Assembly (NCBI RefSeq): GCF_017592475.1
Contig: NZ_JAGFNP010000001.1
Coordinates: 1 to 64,000 of the forward strand
Direction: 5' to 3'
DNA from: Glycomyces niveus
GTDB taxonomy: Bacteria > Actinomycetota > Actinomycetes > Mycobacteriales > Micromonosporaceae
Length of the DNA stretch: 64,000 nucleotides
Shown: in pieces, positions 38,176 to 47,483 of the stretch
Numbering within the stretch: position 1 is the first letter of the stretch
Layout: each line of letters starts with the position of its first letter
Translations under genes and position numbers: made by a program
Notes under the pieces: model-generated
What the model was told of the DNA's origin: nothing
Databases searched by the model: none
The model's input: the letters and a program-made list of their open reading frames with translations, nothing else

Positions 38176-39867
38176 ATGTCGCACGCCACCGTCGACCTCG
38201 TCTGCGGACCGGCCGACCCCCTGCCGGGGTCAGAGCAGAGCTACCGGCTGACCGGCCTGCTCGGCTCGGGCGGGCAGGCCGACGTGTACCAGGCCGTCCG
38301 CGTCTCCGCCGGGGTCGCCTCGGCGCCGCTGAGCGTCAAGGTCCTGCGCCTCAACCCCCATGACACCCGCGAGCACCAGTTCCGCTCCTGGGACAAGGGC
38401 GACGCGGTCCTCATGGACCTCCACGGCCGCGACGTGGGCTCGATCTGCCGCCGCATCGACGCGTTCTACGGCCGCCTGCCGCACCCGCCCGGCCAGGCCC
38501 CGCAGGGCGAGCCGGTGCCGTTCCAGGTCCTCGAGTACCTGCCCGGCCACGACCTGCGCCAGCTCCTGCAGTGGCGGCTCGGCCGCGTCGACGCCGCGCG
38601 CACCCTCAAGTCCGTCGCCGAGGTCATGCGGGCCATGCACCACCCGCCCACGGGCGCGCACCCCGTCCTGCACATGGACCTCAAGCCCGCGAACGTGATC
38701 ATCGGCCCCGACGGCTCGGCGAAGGTCATCGACTTCACCGGCGCCCGCTACTACACGCCCGCGCACCTGACCACCATCGCGTACACCCGCGAGACCGCCG
38801 GGCCCGAAGCGCACCAGGGGAGCGTCGGCCCCGCCTACGACGTGCACGGCTTCGGCTCGATCGCGTTCTACCTCGTCACGGGCGCGAGCGCCCGCACCGA
38901 CTCGCCCGGCCAGGAGCAGTCGGTGCCGTGGGCGCGGCTGCGCAAGCACCCGGTCCTGGAGTCGAACCCGCGCCTGCGCGAACTCTTGACCGCGCCCCTC
39001 GACGACAACCCGGACAACCGGCCGCGCACCGAGGAGCTGCCGCGCTGGATCGGCGAGCTGTGCGCCGTCGTCTCCCGCTCGAACCTCCCCGACCTCGGCG
39101 TCGACTGGAACACCCAGCACCAGGGCGGCCCGCACTCGATGCCGATCGGCGGCACCCCGATCGACTCCGCCGCGACCCGCCGCCTCGACCTGGCGCCCCC
39201 GCCGCTCGCCGCGCCCACGCAGGTGACGCCCGCTTCAGCGCCGCCCGCCGACAGCACCCGCGTGATGGCCGACGGCACCCGCGTCATGGAGGCCGGCGTG
39301 CCCCCGCAGAGCCCGGCCCCGCAGGAGAAGCCGGTCGCCGGCCGCGTGCGCGTGCCCGGCCAGAACGAGCGCCCCGACGCCTACTCGCCCGGCCGCTCCG
39401 CCGGGCCGTCCCCCGAGCGCGGCCCGCTGCCGCGCCTCAAGCTCGCCACCGACCCCGAGGAGCCGAGCGAGCGCGAGCTCGACAAGGCCGACCGGCCGCC
39501 GCTGCTCGGCCCGCCCGGATCGCTCTCGAAGGGCTTCGAGCTCTCCGTGATCGGCGCCTTGTTCTCGCTCATCATGTGGCTCATCTGGGCCCTCCAGCAG
39601 GGCATGGAGACGCTCGGCAGCCAGGTCTTCAGCTACCTGTTCGTGCTCGCCGTGGCCGTCGGCGTGTTCTTCCTGATCCGCGTCGCGGGCGGCATCCTGT
39701 GGGGCCGCTGGCTGCACGCCAAGCGCAAATCTGCGCGCCTCGCGCACCTCGCGACCGGCGTCTTCCTGTTCATGGTCGGCATGAGCTACCTCGACCAGCT
39801 CAGCTGGTCCTGGATCTCGCTCGACTTCGGCTGGTTCGACTGGATCACCGATCTTTTCGGAGAGTAG
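38176..39867 (+). CDS. Kinase-like membrane protein with altered HRD and DFG motifs
   Basis: A 563-residue protein. The kinase-like domain (about 15-290) has a glycine loop LGSGGQADVY, ATP-site lysine in SVKVLRL, catalytic loop HMDLKPANV near 165 (Met replaces Arg of HRD), and DFTGAR near 184 (Thr replaces Gly of DFG). An insertion with RSWDKGDAVLMD lies between the early strands. A disordered Pro-rich linker (about 330-450) and three membrane helices (about 455-473, 484-508 and 525-545) follow. The catalytic Asp, Asn and Mg-binding Asp are retained, so activity is possible. The ATG at 38176 follows AAGGA. Preceding gene: the small two-helix protein. Confidence 0.85.
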   Translation: MSHATVDLVCGPADPLPGSEQSYRLTGLLGSGGQADVYQAVRVSAGVASAPLSVKVLRLNPHDTREHQFRSWDKGDAVLMDLHGRDVGSICRRIDAFYGRLPHPPGQAPQGEPVPFQVLEYLPGHDLRQLLQWRLGRVDAARTLKSVAEVMRAMHHPPTGAHPVLHMDLKPANVIIGPDGSAKVIDFTGARYYTPAHLTTIAYTRETAGPEAHQGSVGPAYDVHGFGSIAFYLVTGASARTDSPGQEQSVPWARLRKHPVLESNPRLRELLTAPLDDNPDNRPRTEELPRWIGELCAVVSRSNLPDLGVDWNTQHQGGPHSMPIGGTPIDSAATRRLDLAPPPLAAPTQVTPASAPPADSTRVMADGTRVMEAGVPPQSPAPQEKPVAGRVRVPGQNERPDAYSPGRSAGPSPERGPLPRLKLATDPEEPSERELDKADRPPLLGPPGSLSKGFELSVIGALFSLIMWLIWALQQGMETLGSQVFSYLFVLAVAVGVFFLIRVAGGILWGRWLHAKRKSARLAHLATGVFLFMVGMSYLDQLSWSWISLDFGWFDWITDLFGE

Positions 39868-39970
39868 CGAAATCGGCACGATGCGGGAGGTTTCACGACT
39901 TCCCATGGAAGTTCGAGTCTTTCTCCAGCGCTTCCGAAGTGATCGCGCCTACCATTTCCGGTAATGAACG

Positions 39971-40006
39971 CCGCGGGAGTCTTGCCTGATTTTCCGATTC
40001 CCGCGG
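39971..40006 (+). terminator. Stem-loop after the kinase-like gene
   Basis: An 11-bp stem (CCGCGGGAGTC with a near-perfect complement) and a 14-nt loop, about 100 nt after the stop and 73 nt before the PhyH start. Terminator or leader structure. Confidence 0.5.
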
Positions 40007-40030
40007 TGCAACCGCCGAGGGCGGATCACG

Positions 40031-40044
40031 CGTCTATGTAGACG
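40031..40044. promoter_or_regulatory. Palindrome upstream of the PhyH gene
   Basis: CGTCTA-TG-TAGACG, a perfect 6-bp inverted repeat located 35-48 nt before the start codon, in the position of an operator or early transcribed region. Confidence 0.45.
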
Positions 40045-40078
40045 ACAAGATCCCCCTGGAAACCGGAAAGGCATTGAG

Positions 40079-40957
40079 ATGACCGCATTGACATCGGTCG
40101 GTGCCGCAGCTCTTACCCCTGAGCAGCGTGAAGCCTTCGATCGCGACGGCTATCTGATGATCCGCGGCGCGCTCGACGCCGCTGAGATCCAGCGTTGCAA
40201 CGACGCTCTGGACCGCGTGTACGAGCTCGAGAGGGAAGCGGGGCGCCTGAGCCCCGAAGGCGCGATGCACCGCCTCGACGCCGTCACTTCCTGCCCGGAA
40301 CTCGCGTTCCTCCTCAACCACCCCAAGACCTTCCACTACGTGTGGTCGATCCTGGGCTGGAACTTCCACGTCTACCACTCGCACGTGGACAAGCACCCGC
40401 CGATCGAGGGCAAGCGCCCCTTCCGGTTCGAATGGCACCAGGACGGCGGCCGCCAGAACCGCGAGACCGAGACCGACCCGCGCCCGCGCCTGTCCGTCAA
40501 GCTCGCCTACTTCTTCACCGACCTGACCGAAGAGGGCCGCGGCAACACCAAGATCATCCCCGGCTCCCACAAGTGGAACCGGATCGACGGCCCGCCGCGC
40601 CGCGACATGGAGTGGCCCGACCCCGAAGGCGCCATCGAGGTCACCGGCAACGCCGGCGACGTCATGTTCTTCGACCGCCGCATCTGGCACGCCCGCAGCG
40701 ACAACTACTCGGACCTGACCCGCAAGGTCGCGTTCTTCGGGTTCACGCCGCGCTGGATCCGCGCCCGCGACATCGTCGACCACCTGCCGAACGAGCCGTG
40801 GTGGAACGACCTCGACCCGGTGCAGCAGCAGATGCTCGGCGGCCACATGGCCACCGGCGACCACGGCTGGGGCCACTGGCCGAAGGAGACGCCGCTGTAC
40901 AACTGGCTCGCCGAGCGTGACCTCCTCGACCCGGATTACCCGCCGCTGCGCCCGTAA
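40079..40957 (+). CDS. Phytanoyl-CoA dioxygenase (PhyH) family Fe(II)/2-oxoglutarate oxygenase
   Basis: A 292-residue oxygenase. The opening LTPEQREAFDRDGYLMIRGALD is typical of PhyH. The iron triad is His120 and Asp122 in EWHQDGG and His204 in IWHARS, with a 2-oxoglutarate-binding Arg expected in TRKVAFFGF. PhyH-family members hydroxylate acyl-CoAs, ectoine-type compounds or specialised metabolites. No biosynthetic genes lie near it, so the substrate is unknown; the next gene, pyrE, begins 27 nt later and may be co-transcribed. The ATG at 40079 follows AAAGG 7-8 nt upstream. Confidence 0.9.
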   Translation: MTALTSVGAAALTPEQREAFDRDGYLMIRGALDAAEIQRCNDALDRVYELEREAGRLSPEGAMHRLDAVTSCPELAFLLNHPKTFHYVWSILGWNFHVYHSHVDKHPPIEGKRPFRFEWHQDGGRQNRETETDPRPRLSVKLAYFFTDLTEEGRGNTKIIPGSHKWNRIDGPPRRDMEWPDPEGAIEVTGNAGDVMFFDRRIWHARSDNYSDLTRKVAFFGFTPRWIRARDIVDHLPNEPWWNDLDPVQQQMLGGHMATGDHGWGHWPKETPLYNWLAERDLLDPDYPPLRP

Positions 40958-40983
40958 GGGCCCGCACGTGGCAGGCTGGCCGC

Positions 40984-41517
40984 ATGAGCACCACTGACCT
41001 CGCCCGCGACATCTTCAACCGCTCGCACCTGACCGGGGAGTTCACCCTCCGGTCCGGTGTGGTCGCGCACGAGTACTTCGACAAGTACCTGTTCGAGTCC
41101 GACCCGGTCCTGCTGCGGCGCATCGCCGAAGCGCTGGCGCCGCTGGTGCCCGCGCACGGCGTGGACGCGCTGGCCGGGCTCGAGACCGGCGGCATCCCCA
41201 TCGTGACGATGCTGTCGCAGGTGACGGGGCTTCCGGCCCTGTTCGTGCGCAAGGAGGCCAAGACGTACGGCACGTGCCGTCTGGCCGAGGGCGGCGAGGT
41301 CGAGGGGCGGCGACTGTTCATCGTGGAGGACGTGATCACCTCGGGCGGCGCCGTGCTCGACGCCGTGGCGGAGCTGCGGAACCGGGGCGGGATCGTCGAG
41401 GGCGGCCTGTGCGTCATCGACCGCGAGTCGGGCGGCCTGAAGAACCTCGCCGAGATCGGCGTGACGATCCGGCCGCTGTTCACGATGACCGAGCTGAAGT
41501 CGGCAGGGGCGAACTAG
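40984..41517 (+). CDS. pyrE: Orotate phosphoribosyltransferase
   Basis: A 177-residue type I phosphoribosyltransferase. It transfers PRPP ribose phosphate to orotate to form OMP in pyrimidine synthesis. Motifs: GEFTLRSGVVAHEYFDKYLFESDP, VRKEAKTYGT, and the PRPP-binding RRLFIVEDVITSGGAVLDA. Short for the family but complete. No Shine-Dalgarno; CAGGCT is 6 nt before the ATG at 40984, so a leaderless promoter is likely, separate from the PhyH gene. No other pyr genes are nearby. Confidence 0.95.
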   Translation: MSTTDLARDIFNRSHLTGEFTLRSGVVAHEYFDKYLFESDPVLLRRIAEALAPLVPAHGVDALAGLETGGIPIVTMLSQVTGLPALFVRKEAKTYGTCRLAEGGEVEGRRLFIVEDVITSGGAVLDAVAELRNRGGIVEGGLCVIDRESGGLKNLAEIGVTIRPLFTMTELKSAGAN

Positions 41518-41530
41518 CGCCATACGGAGG

Positions 41531-41558
41531 AGGGCCGGACGGGTGACCGTCCGGCCCT
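41531..41558. terminator. Bidirectional terminator
   Basis: A 12-bp stem (AGGGCCGGACGG and complement) with a GTGA loop, between the pyrE stop at 41517 and the kinase stop at 41564. Confidence 0.85.
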
Positions 41559-41563
41559 TCGCC

Positions 41564-43363
41564 TCATCTCGCCCAGAGCCAGATCTCGGTCCCCTTGGGG
41601 TGCTCGCTGCCGGCGTCGAGAGACTGCTCGAAGACCGTCCCGGTGAACCAGATCTGCGCGGTCTTGACGGTGAACCCGAGGCTTTCGAGCTCCTCGGTGG
41701 CCTGCTCGATGTCCATGCCGACCACGTCGGGGATCTCGACGGGCTCGGGGCCGTCGCTGATGACGAGGTCGACGGTGTCGCCGGGCCCGGCCGGGGCCTC
41801 GCCCGCGGGGGTCTGCGAGATGACGAGCCCCGCGTCGATGGTGTCGCTGTGGCTGCGGGTGACCTCGCCGATCTCCAGGCCCTCGGTCGTGATGTCCGAG
41901 CGGGCGTCGTCTTCGCTCTTGCCCACCACGTTCGGGACGGTGAGCGGCGGGAACCCGTCGGAGACGAAGACCGTCACCGGGGTCCCGGCCTTGACCTCTT
42001 CACCCGCCGGAGGATCGGTGCGGGTCACCTCGCCCGCCCTGATGTCGACGCTGTACTCGTGCTCGACCTCGATCTCGGCGTTGAACTTCGAGAGCTCTTC
42101 GCGGGCCTTGTCCTCGGGGAGCCCGGCGAGGTTCGGCACCTGGTACCGCTCGGGCCCTTGCGAGACGACCACGGTGATAGTGGAGCCGCGGCGGATGCGG
42201 TCGCCCACACCGGGGTCCTGCGAGACGATCCCGCCCACGGGCACGCTCTCGCTGTAGCCGTCGACGATCTCGACCTCGAAGCCCGCCTCTTCGGCGAACG
42301 CCTCCACGGACTCCCGCGACTGGTCGAGCAGCGACGGCGCGGCCGTGTACCGGCCGATGCCGATCCACCATCCGGCCGCGGCGACGCCGACGAGCAGCGC
42401 CACGATGAGGCCGAGCGTGAGCAGCGCCTTCCACGACCGCTTGGCCTTCGGCGGATCCACGACCATCGTCGTCTGCACGACCCGCGTGGGCCGCGGGACC
42501 TTCCCGGTGCTGCCCTTGGCGGGCCGCACGTCGATCGCATGGAGGCGGCGCAGGAACGCCCCGGCGTCGACCGGGCGCGCGCCGGGCCGCCGCGCGGCGG
42601 CGATCATCACCAGCTCCGCGAGGCTGTCGGGAACGTCAGGGGCCTTCACCTGCGGGGACGGCACGTCCTCGTCGACGTGCCGGCGCGCCACCGCTCCGGA
42701 GTCGGGGCCGTCGAACGGGACTTCGCCGGTCAGCAGCTCGTACAGGAGGATCGCGGTCGAGTACACGTCGCTCGCGGTCGTGGCGGGCTTGCCGTTCACC
42801 AGCTCGGGCGCCACGTACGCGGCGGTGGCGACGAGCGGGCCGCCGGTGTCGCGGTCGCCGTGGACCGCTTCGGCCAGACCGAAGTCCACCACCTTGACGC
42901 GGTCGCCGCGGCCGCCGTTCTTGAGCAGGATGTTCTCGGGCTTGATGTCGCGGTGCACGAGCCCGGCGTCGTGCGCGGCCTGGAGCCCGTCGAGGAGCTG
43001 GCCGCACAGCTCCACGGCCTCTTCGAGGCGCAGGCGGCGCCGCCGGTTGAGCAGGTCGCGCAGGGTCGTGCCGGGCACGTACTCCATGACGACGTACGGC
43101 AGTCCCTCGTGGACGCCCTGGTCGAACACGGCCACGATGTTCGGGTGCGAGAGCCGCGCGATGGTCTTGGCCTCGTCGGCGAAGGCCTTCACGTCGAACC
43201 CGGCCACCGCCGCGTTGGTGATGATCTTCACCGCCACGGTGCGGTCGAGGCGCTCGTCCCGCGCCTCGTAGACATCGGCCATGCCGCCGCGCGCGATGAG
43301 CCGCTCGAGCCGGTACCGCCCGTCGATACGCGCGCCGGTCAGGTCCCCTGTCGTCGTTGTCAA
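41564..43363 (-). CDS. PASTA-domain serine/threonine protein kinase (PknB-like)
   Basis: A 599-residue membrane kinase. Cytoplasmic kinase domain: LIARGGMADVYEA, AVKIIT, HRDIKPENIL near residue 136, DFGLAEA and APELVNGK. One membrane helix at about 309-332 is followed by four external PASTA repeats, recognisable by VPNLAGLPEDKAREEL, VPNVVGKSEDDARSDI and IPDVVGMDIEQATEEL, a layout known to bind muropeptides and couple cell-wall status to growth. The TTG at 43363 is preceded by GAGG and gives MTTTTGDLTG. GTG codons at 43375 and 43381 are alternatives. It is not next to rodA/pbpA, so it is probably a paralogue rather than the main PknB. Confidence 0.93.
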   Translation of the reverse strand: MTTTTGDLTGARIDGRYRLERLIARGGMADVYEARDERLDRTVAVKIITNAAVAGFDVKAFADEAKTIARLSHPNIVAVFDQGVHEGLPYVVMEYVPGTTLRDLLNRRRRLRLEEAVELCGQLLDGLQAAHDAGLVHRDIKPENILLKNGGRGDRVKVVDFGLAEAVHGDRDTGGPLVATAAYVAPELVNGKPATTASDVYSTAILLYELLTGEVPFDGPDSGAVARRHVDEDVPSPQVKAPDVPDSLAELVMIAAARRPGARPVDAGAFLRRLHAIDVRPAKGSTGKVPRPTRVVQTTMVVDPPKAKRSWKALLTLGLIVALLVGVAAAGWWIGIGRYTAAPSLLDQSRESVEAFAEEAGFEVEIVDGYSESVPVGGIVSQDPGVGDRIRRGSTITVVVSQGPERYQVPNLAGLPEDKAREELSKFNAEIEVEHEYSVDIRAGEVTRTDPPAGEEVKAGTPVTVFVSDGFPPLTVPNVVGKSEDDARSDITTEGLEIGEVTRSHSDTIDAGLVISQTPAGEAPAGPGDTVDLVISDGPEPVEIPDVVGMDIEQATEELESLGFTVKTAQIWFTGTVFEQSLDAGSEHPKGTEIWLWAR

Positions 43364-43415
43364 CCCGCACCTCACTCCCACTTCTGGTGATCAGTGTAGG
43401 AGCTGGGAACGACTC

Positions 43416-45641
43416 TTACAGGACCTCTGCGCCGGGGAACACAGGCTTGTCAGGCGCCACGACGCCGAGGCGCTTGGTGGCCCGCGTCAGCGCCACATAG
43501 AGGTTCCGCAGGCCCGTGCCCGCGATCGCGTCCGGGTCGACGACGATCACGGAGTCGAACTCGAGTCCCTTGGCCTGCTTGACAGTGAGCACCGCCGCAT
43601 CGGCGATGCCCGCGAGCCCCGCCGCGCGCTCAGGCGTGGTCACGATCGCCACGCTGCCCTCGCCGATCGCCGCCTTCTCGGCCGCGACCAGCTCCTCGAC
43701 CCGCGCGTCCAGGTCCTCCTGCGCGATCTCGAGCCACGGCCGGTGCCCCGACTCGCGCACCGAGCGCGGCCGGGCCGCCTCCACGTCGATCGCGTCGAGC
43801 ACCCGCGCCGCGACCTCCATGATCTCGGCCGGGGTCCGGTACGAGACCGTCAGCCGCTCGGCCCGCCAGTCGAGCCCGGCGTTCCCGAACACCTCTCCCC
43901 AGCGCTTCGGCGCGGTCGGGCCGGCGGCCTGCGCCAGGTCCCCGGCGACGGTGAACGACCGCGTCACGCAGCGCCGCAGCAGCGCCCGCCACTCCATAGG
44001 GGACAGTTCCTGGGCCTCGTCGACGATCACGTGCCCGAAGATCCAGCGCCGGTCGGCCGCCGCCCGCTCCGCCACGGACACGAACCGCTCGTCGACCTGC
44101 CGCTCGCCGAGCCAGAACTCGTCGATGACGTCGGTGGCCTGCAGGATCTCCGACTCCTCGTCCTCGAAGTCGAACGAGGCCGAACCGGCCGCGATCGTGA
44201 GCACATCCTGCGCGTACGCGATCTGCTCGGCCGTGAGCTCGCCGGCCCGCTGCTTCACCTCGACCTCGCCCAGGTGCTCGGCGGCCTCGTCGAGCAGCGC
44301 GATGTCCGCCTCGCTCCAGCCGCCCGGCTGGCGCAGCAGCAGCGCCCGCTCCTCCTTCTTGAGCACCGCCGCCGCCGAGGCGATGAGCTCCCGGGACGAG
44401 AACAGGTCCTCCAAGAGCTCCTTCGGCGTCAGCTCGGGCCACAGCACCTCGATCTGGCCCCGGATCACCGGATCGGAGGCGATCTCGACCGCGAACTGCG
44501 CCCGGTCCTCCAGGCCCAGCAGGTTCTCCCCGCCCAGCGGGTCCTCGCCGATGATGTCCGCGTACTGGATCGCCAGGTCGGCGATCACCCGCTTGTGGAA
44601 GGTCTCGCGCGCCTCGTTGTGCGGCAGGCCCGTCTCGCGCGCCGCGTCCCGCGCCGCCGTGATCTTCTCGGGCCGCAGGAACAGCTCGTGGCCCTCGAAG
44701 TCGACCGGCACGGGCTCGCGCGGCACCACCTGGCGGTCGGCCACCGCGCTGGCGATGACCCCGGCCATGACGGCCCGGCCCTTGACGGCGGCCGCGGCCT
44801 CGGTCTCGGGCCGGTCGGCGACGACGCCGGGGAACAGCTGCGCGGGCGTGCGCAGCAGCACGTCGGACTCGGCGAGGCCCGGCAGGACCTCGGAGATGTA
44901 GCGGAGGAACTGCTTGCCGGGGCCGATGATGAGCACGCCCTGGCGCTTGAGCCGCTCGCGGTGCTCGTAGAGGAGGTAGGCGGCGCGGTGCAGGGCGACG
45001 GCGGTCTTGCCGGTGCCCGGCGCGCCGTCGACGATCATGACGCCCTCCAAGGGCGCGCGGATGATCCGGTCCTGCTCGGCCTGGATCGTGGCCACGATGT
45101 CCTGCATCGTGCCGGTGCGGGCCGCGTCCAGCGCGGCCATGAGCGCGCCCTCGGAGCCGATCGTGGAACCCGACTCGCTCGCGGCGTCCAGGTCCAGGAC
45201 CTCGTCGTTCACCGAGCGCAGGCGGCGTCCCTTGGTGTGGAGGTGGCGGCGGCGGCGCACCCCGGCGGGGGACGCGGCGGTGGCGAGGTAGAAGCGGCGG
45301 CCCGCCTCGCTGCGCCAGTCGACGAGCATCTGCTCCCCGCCTTCGGCGTGGATGCCGATGCGGCCCAAGTACATCGGCGCATCGCCGTTGAGGTAGTCGA
45401 GCCGCCCGAAGCACAGGCCCTCCTCGACGGCGTCGAGCTCGGCGATGCGGCGGCGGTACAGGTGCGTCTCGGCGTCGCGCTGCGAGCGCTCCTGGTCGTT
45501 CTCCACATGCTTGCGGCGCGACTCGCCGAGCCGCTCGGCGCTCTCGTCGCGCAGGCGGTCGAGGCGGGCGTACAGCTCGTCGAGGCGCTGCTGCTCGAAC
45601 AGTATCGCCTGCTTGACGGCCGGGTTGATGGCAGCGGACAC
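43416..45641 (-). CDS. helD: HelD-like RNA polymerase recycling factor (UvrD/Rep-type ATPase)
   Basis: A 741-residue protein. The N-terminal coiled-coil arm (QQRLDELYARLDRLRDESAERL to about residue 80) would enter the RNA polymerase secondary channel. The ATPase has GAPGTGKTAVALHRAA near 207 and superfamily I motifs VIVDEAQELSPMEWR, SYRTPAEI and VKQAKGLEFDSV with YVALTRATKRL at the end. HelD removes stalled RNA polymerase from nucleic acid; some actinobacterial relatives (HelR) give rifampicin tolerance. I see no rifamycin-associated element upstream, so a housekeeping HelD is more likely. The GTG at 45641 is preceded by AGAGGAG. Confidence 0.92.
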   Translation of the reverse strand: MSAAINPAVKQAILFEQQRLDELYARLDRLRDESAERLGESRRKHVENDQERSQRDAETHLYRRRIAELDAVEEGLCFGRLDYLNGDAPMYLGRIGIHAEGGEQMLVDWRSEAGRRFYLATAASPAGVRRRRHLHTKGRRLRSVNDEVLDLDAASESGSTIGSEGALMAALDAARTGTMQDIVATIQAEQDRIIRAPLEGVMIVDGAPGTGKTAVALHRAAYLLYEHRERLKRQGVLIIGPGKQFLRYISEVLPGLAESDVLLRTPAQLFPGVVADRPETEAAAAVKGRAVMAGVIASAVADRQVVPREPVPVDFEGHELFLRPEKITAARDAARETGLPHNEARETFHKRVIADLAIQYADIIGEDPLGGENLLGLEDRAQFAVEIASDPVIRGQIEVLWPELTPKELLEDLFSSRELIASAAAVLKKEERALLLRQPGGWSEADIALLDEAAEHLGEVEVKQRAGELTAEQIAYAQDVLTIAAGSASFDFEDEESEILQATDVIDEFWLGERQVDERFVSVAERAAADRRWIFGHVIVDEAQELSPMEWRALLRRCVTRSFTVAGDLAQAAGPTAPKRWGEVFGNAGLDWRAERLTVSYRTPAEIMEVAARVLDAIDVEAARPRSVRESGHRPWLEIAQEDLDARVEELVAAEKAAIGEGSVAIVTTPERAAGLAGIADAAVLTVKQAKGLEFDSVIVVDPDAIAGTGLRNLYVALTRATKRLGVVAPDKPVFPGAEVL

Positions 45642-45917
45642 GGCTCTCCTCTGAAGCGGAGCGGACGGATTCAAGACGACATGCGCGGAATGGTCCTGGG
45701 CGCTGCGAGGAAATCGACTCGCCAGTGTCTCCTAGGCCGCGTGAGGCGCAACTGAAAAAGCTTAGCTCTTGTGAGGCGGCATCGTCTCCTCTTGCCACGT
45801 GCGCGGAGACCGCGCGCACAGCGCATTCGCCGCACTCGTGCGCTCCAGCGGCACTGGCTTCGCTACCGTATAGGCCGATATCAGTGCCCTGACCCCGATG
45901 TACTTGGAGAGCTGCCC

Positions 45918-47483
45918 ATGGCGCGAGAACCGAATGTCAGAGAGAACTGGGGGAGCAGGCTCGGGTTCATCCTCGCCGCCGTCGGCTCCGCCCTCGGTCT
46001 GGGGAACATCTGGCGCTTCCCGGGCGTCGCCTACGAGAACGGCGGCGGCGCGTTCCTCATCCCCTACCTGGTCGCCCTGTGCACCGCGGGCATCCCGCTG
46101 CTCATCCTCGAGTTCACGATCGGGCGCCGCTTCCGGGGCTCGGCCCCGCTGGCCTTCCGCCGCCTGAACAAGAACACCGAGTTCATCGGCTGGTGGCAGG
46201 TGGCGATCTCGATCGTCATCGGCGTCTACTACGCGGTCATCATCGCCTGGGCCGCCTGGTACGCGTTCTTCTCGCTCGAGCAGCAGTGGGGCGAGGACCC
46301 GGCCGCGTTCCTCATGGTCGACTTCCTCCAGGCCGGCGGGCTCTACGACTTCGGGACCTGGCTCCCCGGCCTGGCCGTCGCCCTCGCCCTGGTCTGGCTC
46401 GCCACTCTCACGGTGATCGGCGCGGGCGTCAAGAAGGGCATCGAGGCCACCAGCAAGATCTTCATCCCGCTGCTGGTGGTGCTCTTCGGCGCGCTCCTGG
46501 TGCAGTCGCTCACGCTCGACGGCGCGGTCGACGGCCTGAACGCGTTCTTCACACCCGACTGGGAGGCCATCCGCGGTCCGCAGGTGTGGCTCGCCGCCTA
46601 CGCGCAGATCTTCTTCACGCTCTCGGTCGGCTTCGGCATCATGATCACCTACGGCTCGTATCTCAAGCGCAAGTCCGACATCACCACCTCCGCGTGGACG
46701 GTGGGCATGTCGAACTCGTTCGGCGAGATCCTGGCGGGCATCGCGGTGTTCTCGGTGCTGGGCTTCCTCGCGCTCGAGACCGGCGTGCCGATCGACGAGC
46801 AGTCCTACCAGGGCGTGGGCCTGGCGTTCATCGCCTTCCCGGCGATCATCAACACCCTGCCCTACCTCGCGGGCCTGTTCGGCGTGCTCTTCTTCGTGTC
46901 GCTGGTGGTCGCGGGCTGGGCCTCGCTCATCAGCGTGGTCGAGGTCCCGGTCGCGGCCTTCGAGGACCGCTTCGGCTGGGGCCGCAGGAAGACCGTCGCG
47001 ATCATCGGCGGCGGCATGGCCGTCGTCTCGCTCATCCTGTTCCCGACGGTCAACGGCCTCATGGTGCTCGACGTGACCGACCACTTCATCAACAACTACG
47101 GCATCGCGGTGGCCGCTCCGGTCGCGATCATCGCCGTGGTGTGGGTCCTGTGGCGGTGGAAGGAGCTGCGCGACGACGCGAACGCCACCTCGGCGTTCAA
47201 GATCGGCCCGATCTGGTTCGCCTGCCTGGGCGTGATCACGCCGTTGGCGCTGGCGGTCATCCTGTTCTTCAACGTGCGGGACCTGCTCGCGGCCGGCCCC
47301 GACAGCCCGCTCGCGGACTACCACGAGTACCAGGCGTTCGGCTGGGCGGTCGCGGGCGGCTCGCTCGCGTTCGCGCTCATCATGGCGCTCGTGCTGCGCC
47401 GCAGGGAAGGCCCCCCGGCCGTTCCGGAAGAGGTCTTCGACGAGGCCGGGTTCACTGCGATCGAGAAGGAGGTGGACCTGTGA
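45918..47483 (+). CDS. Neurotransmitter:sodium symporter family transporter (MetP-like)
   Basis: A 521-residue Na+-coupled amino-acid transporter with about twelve helices. The signature GSALGLGNIWRFPGVAYENGGGAFLIPY (helix 1, the unwound sodium and substrate site) is followed by typical NSS helices and SFGEILAGIAVFSVLG near helix 7. The last region is charged and cytoplasmic. A 36-aa gene overlapping its stop encodes the small subunit found only with MetP-type methionine/alanine importers, which supports that substrate class. The ATG at 45918 follows TTGGAGAG. The 276 nt upstream include a GTGCGCG/CGCGCAC repeat at 45799-45819 and no ORF. Confidence 0.92.
   Translation: MAREPNVRENWGSRLGFILAAVGSALGLGNIWRFPGVAYENGGGAFLIPYLVALCTAGIPLLILEFTIGRRFRGSAPLAFRRLNKNTEFIGWWQVAISIVIGVYYAVIIAWAAWYAFFSLEQQWGEDPAAFLMVDFLQAGGLYDFGTWLPGLAVALALVWLATLTVIGAGVKKGIEATSKIFIPLLVVLFGALLVQSLTLDGAVDGLNAFFTPDWEAIRGPQVWLAAYAQIFFTLSVGFGIMITYGSYLKRKSDITTSAWTVGMSNSFGEILAGIAVFSVLGFLALETGVPIDEQSYQGVGLAFIAFPAIINTLPYLAGLFGVLFFVSLVVAGWASLISVVEVPVAAFEDRFGWGRRKTVAIIGGGMAVVSLILFPTVNGLMVLDVTDHFINNYGIAVAAPVAIIAVVWVLWRWKELRDDANATSAFKIGPIWFACLGVITPLALAVILFFNVRDLLAAGPDSPLADYHEYQAFGWAVAGGSLAFALIMALVLRRREGPPAVPEEVFDEAGFTAIEKEVDL

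Noticed and set aside
39915..39945. Second T-arm-like element (GGAAG-TTCGAGT-CTTTC)
   Set aside because: The short stem pairs with one wobble, but no cloverleaf or CCA-compatible acceptor stem is present.
45642..45917. Rifamycin-associated element upstream of the HelD gene
   Set aside because: I looked for the known GGGGCTTGCGGCAAG-type inverted repeat before the GTG at 45641 and found nothing similar.
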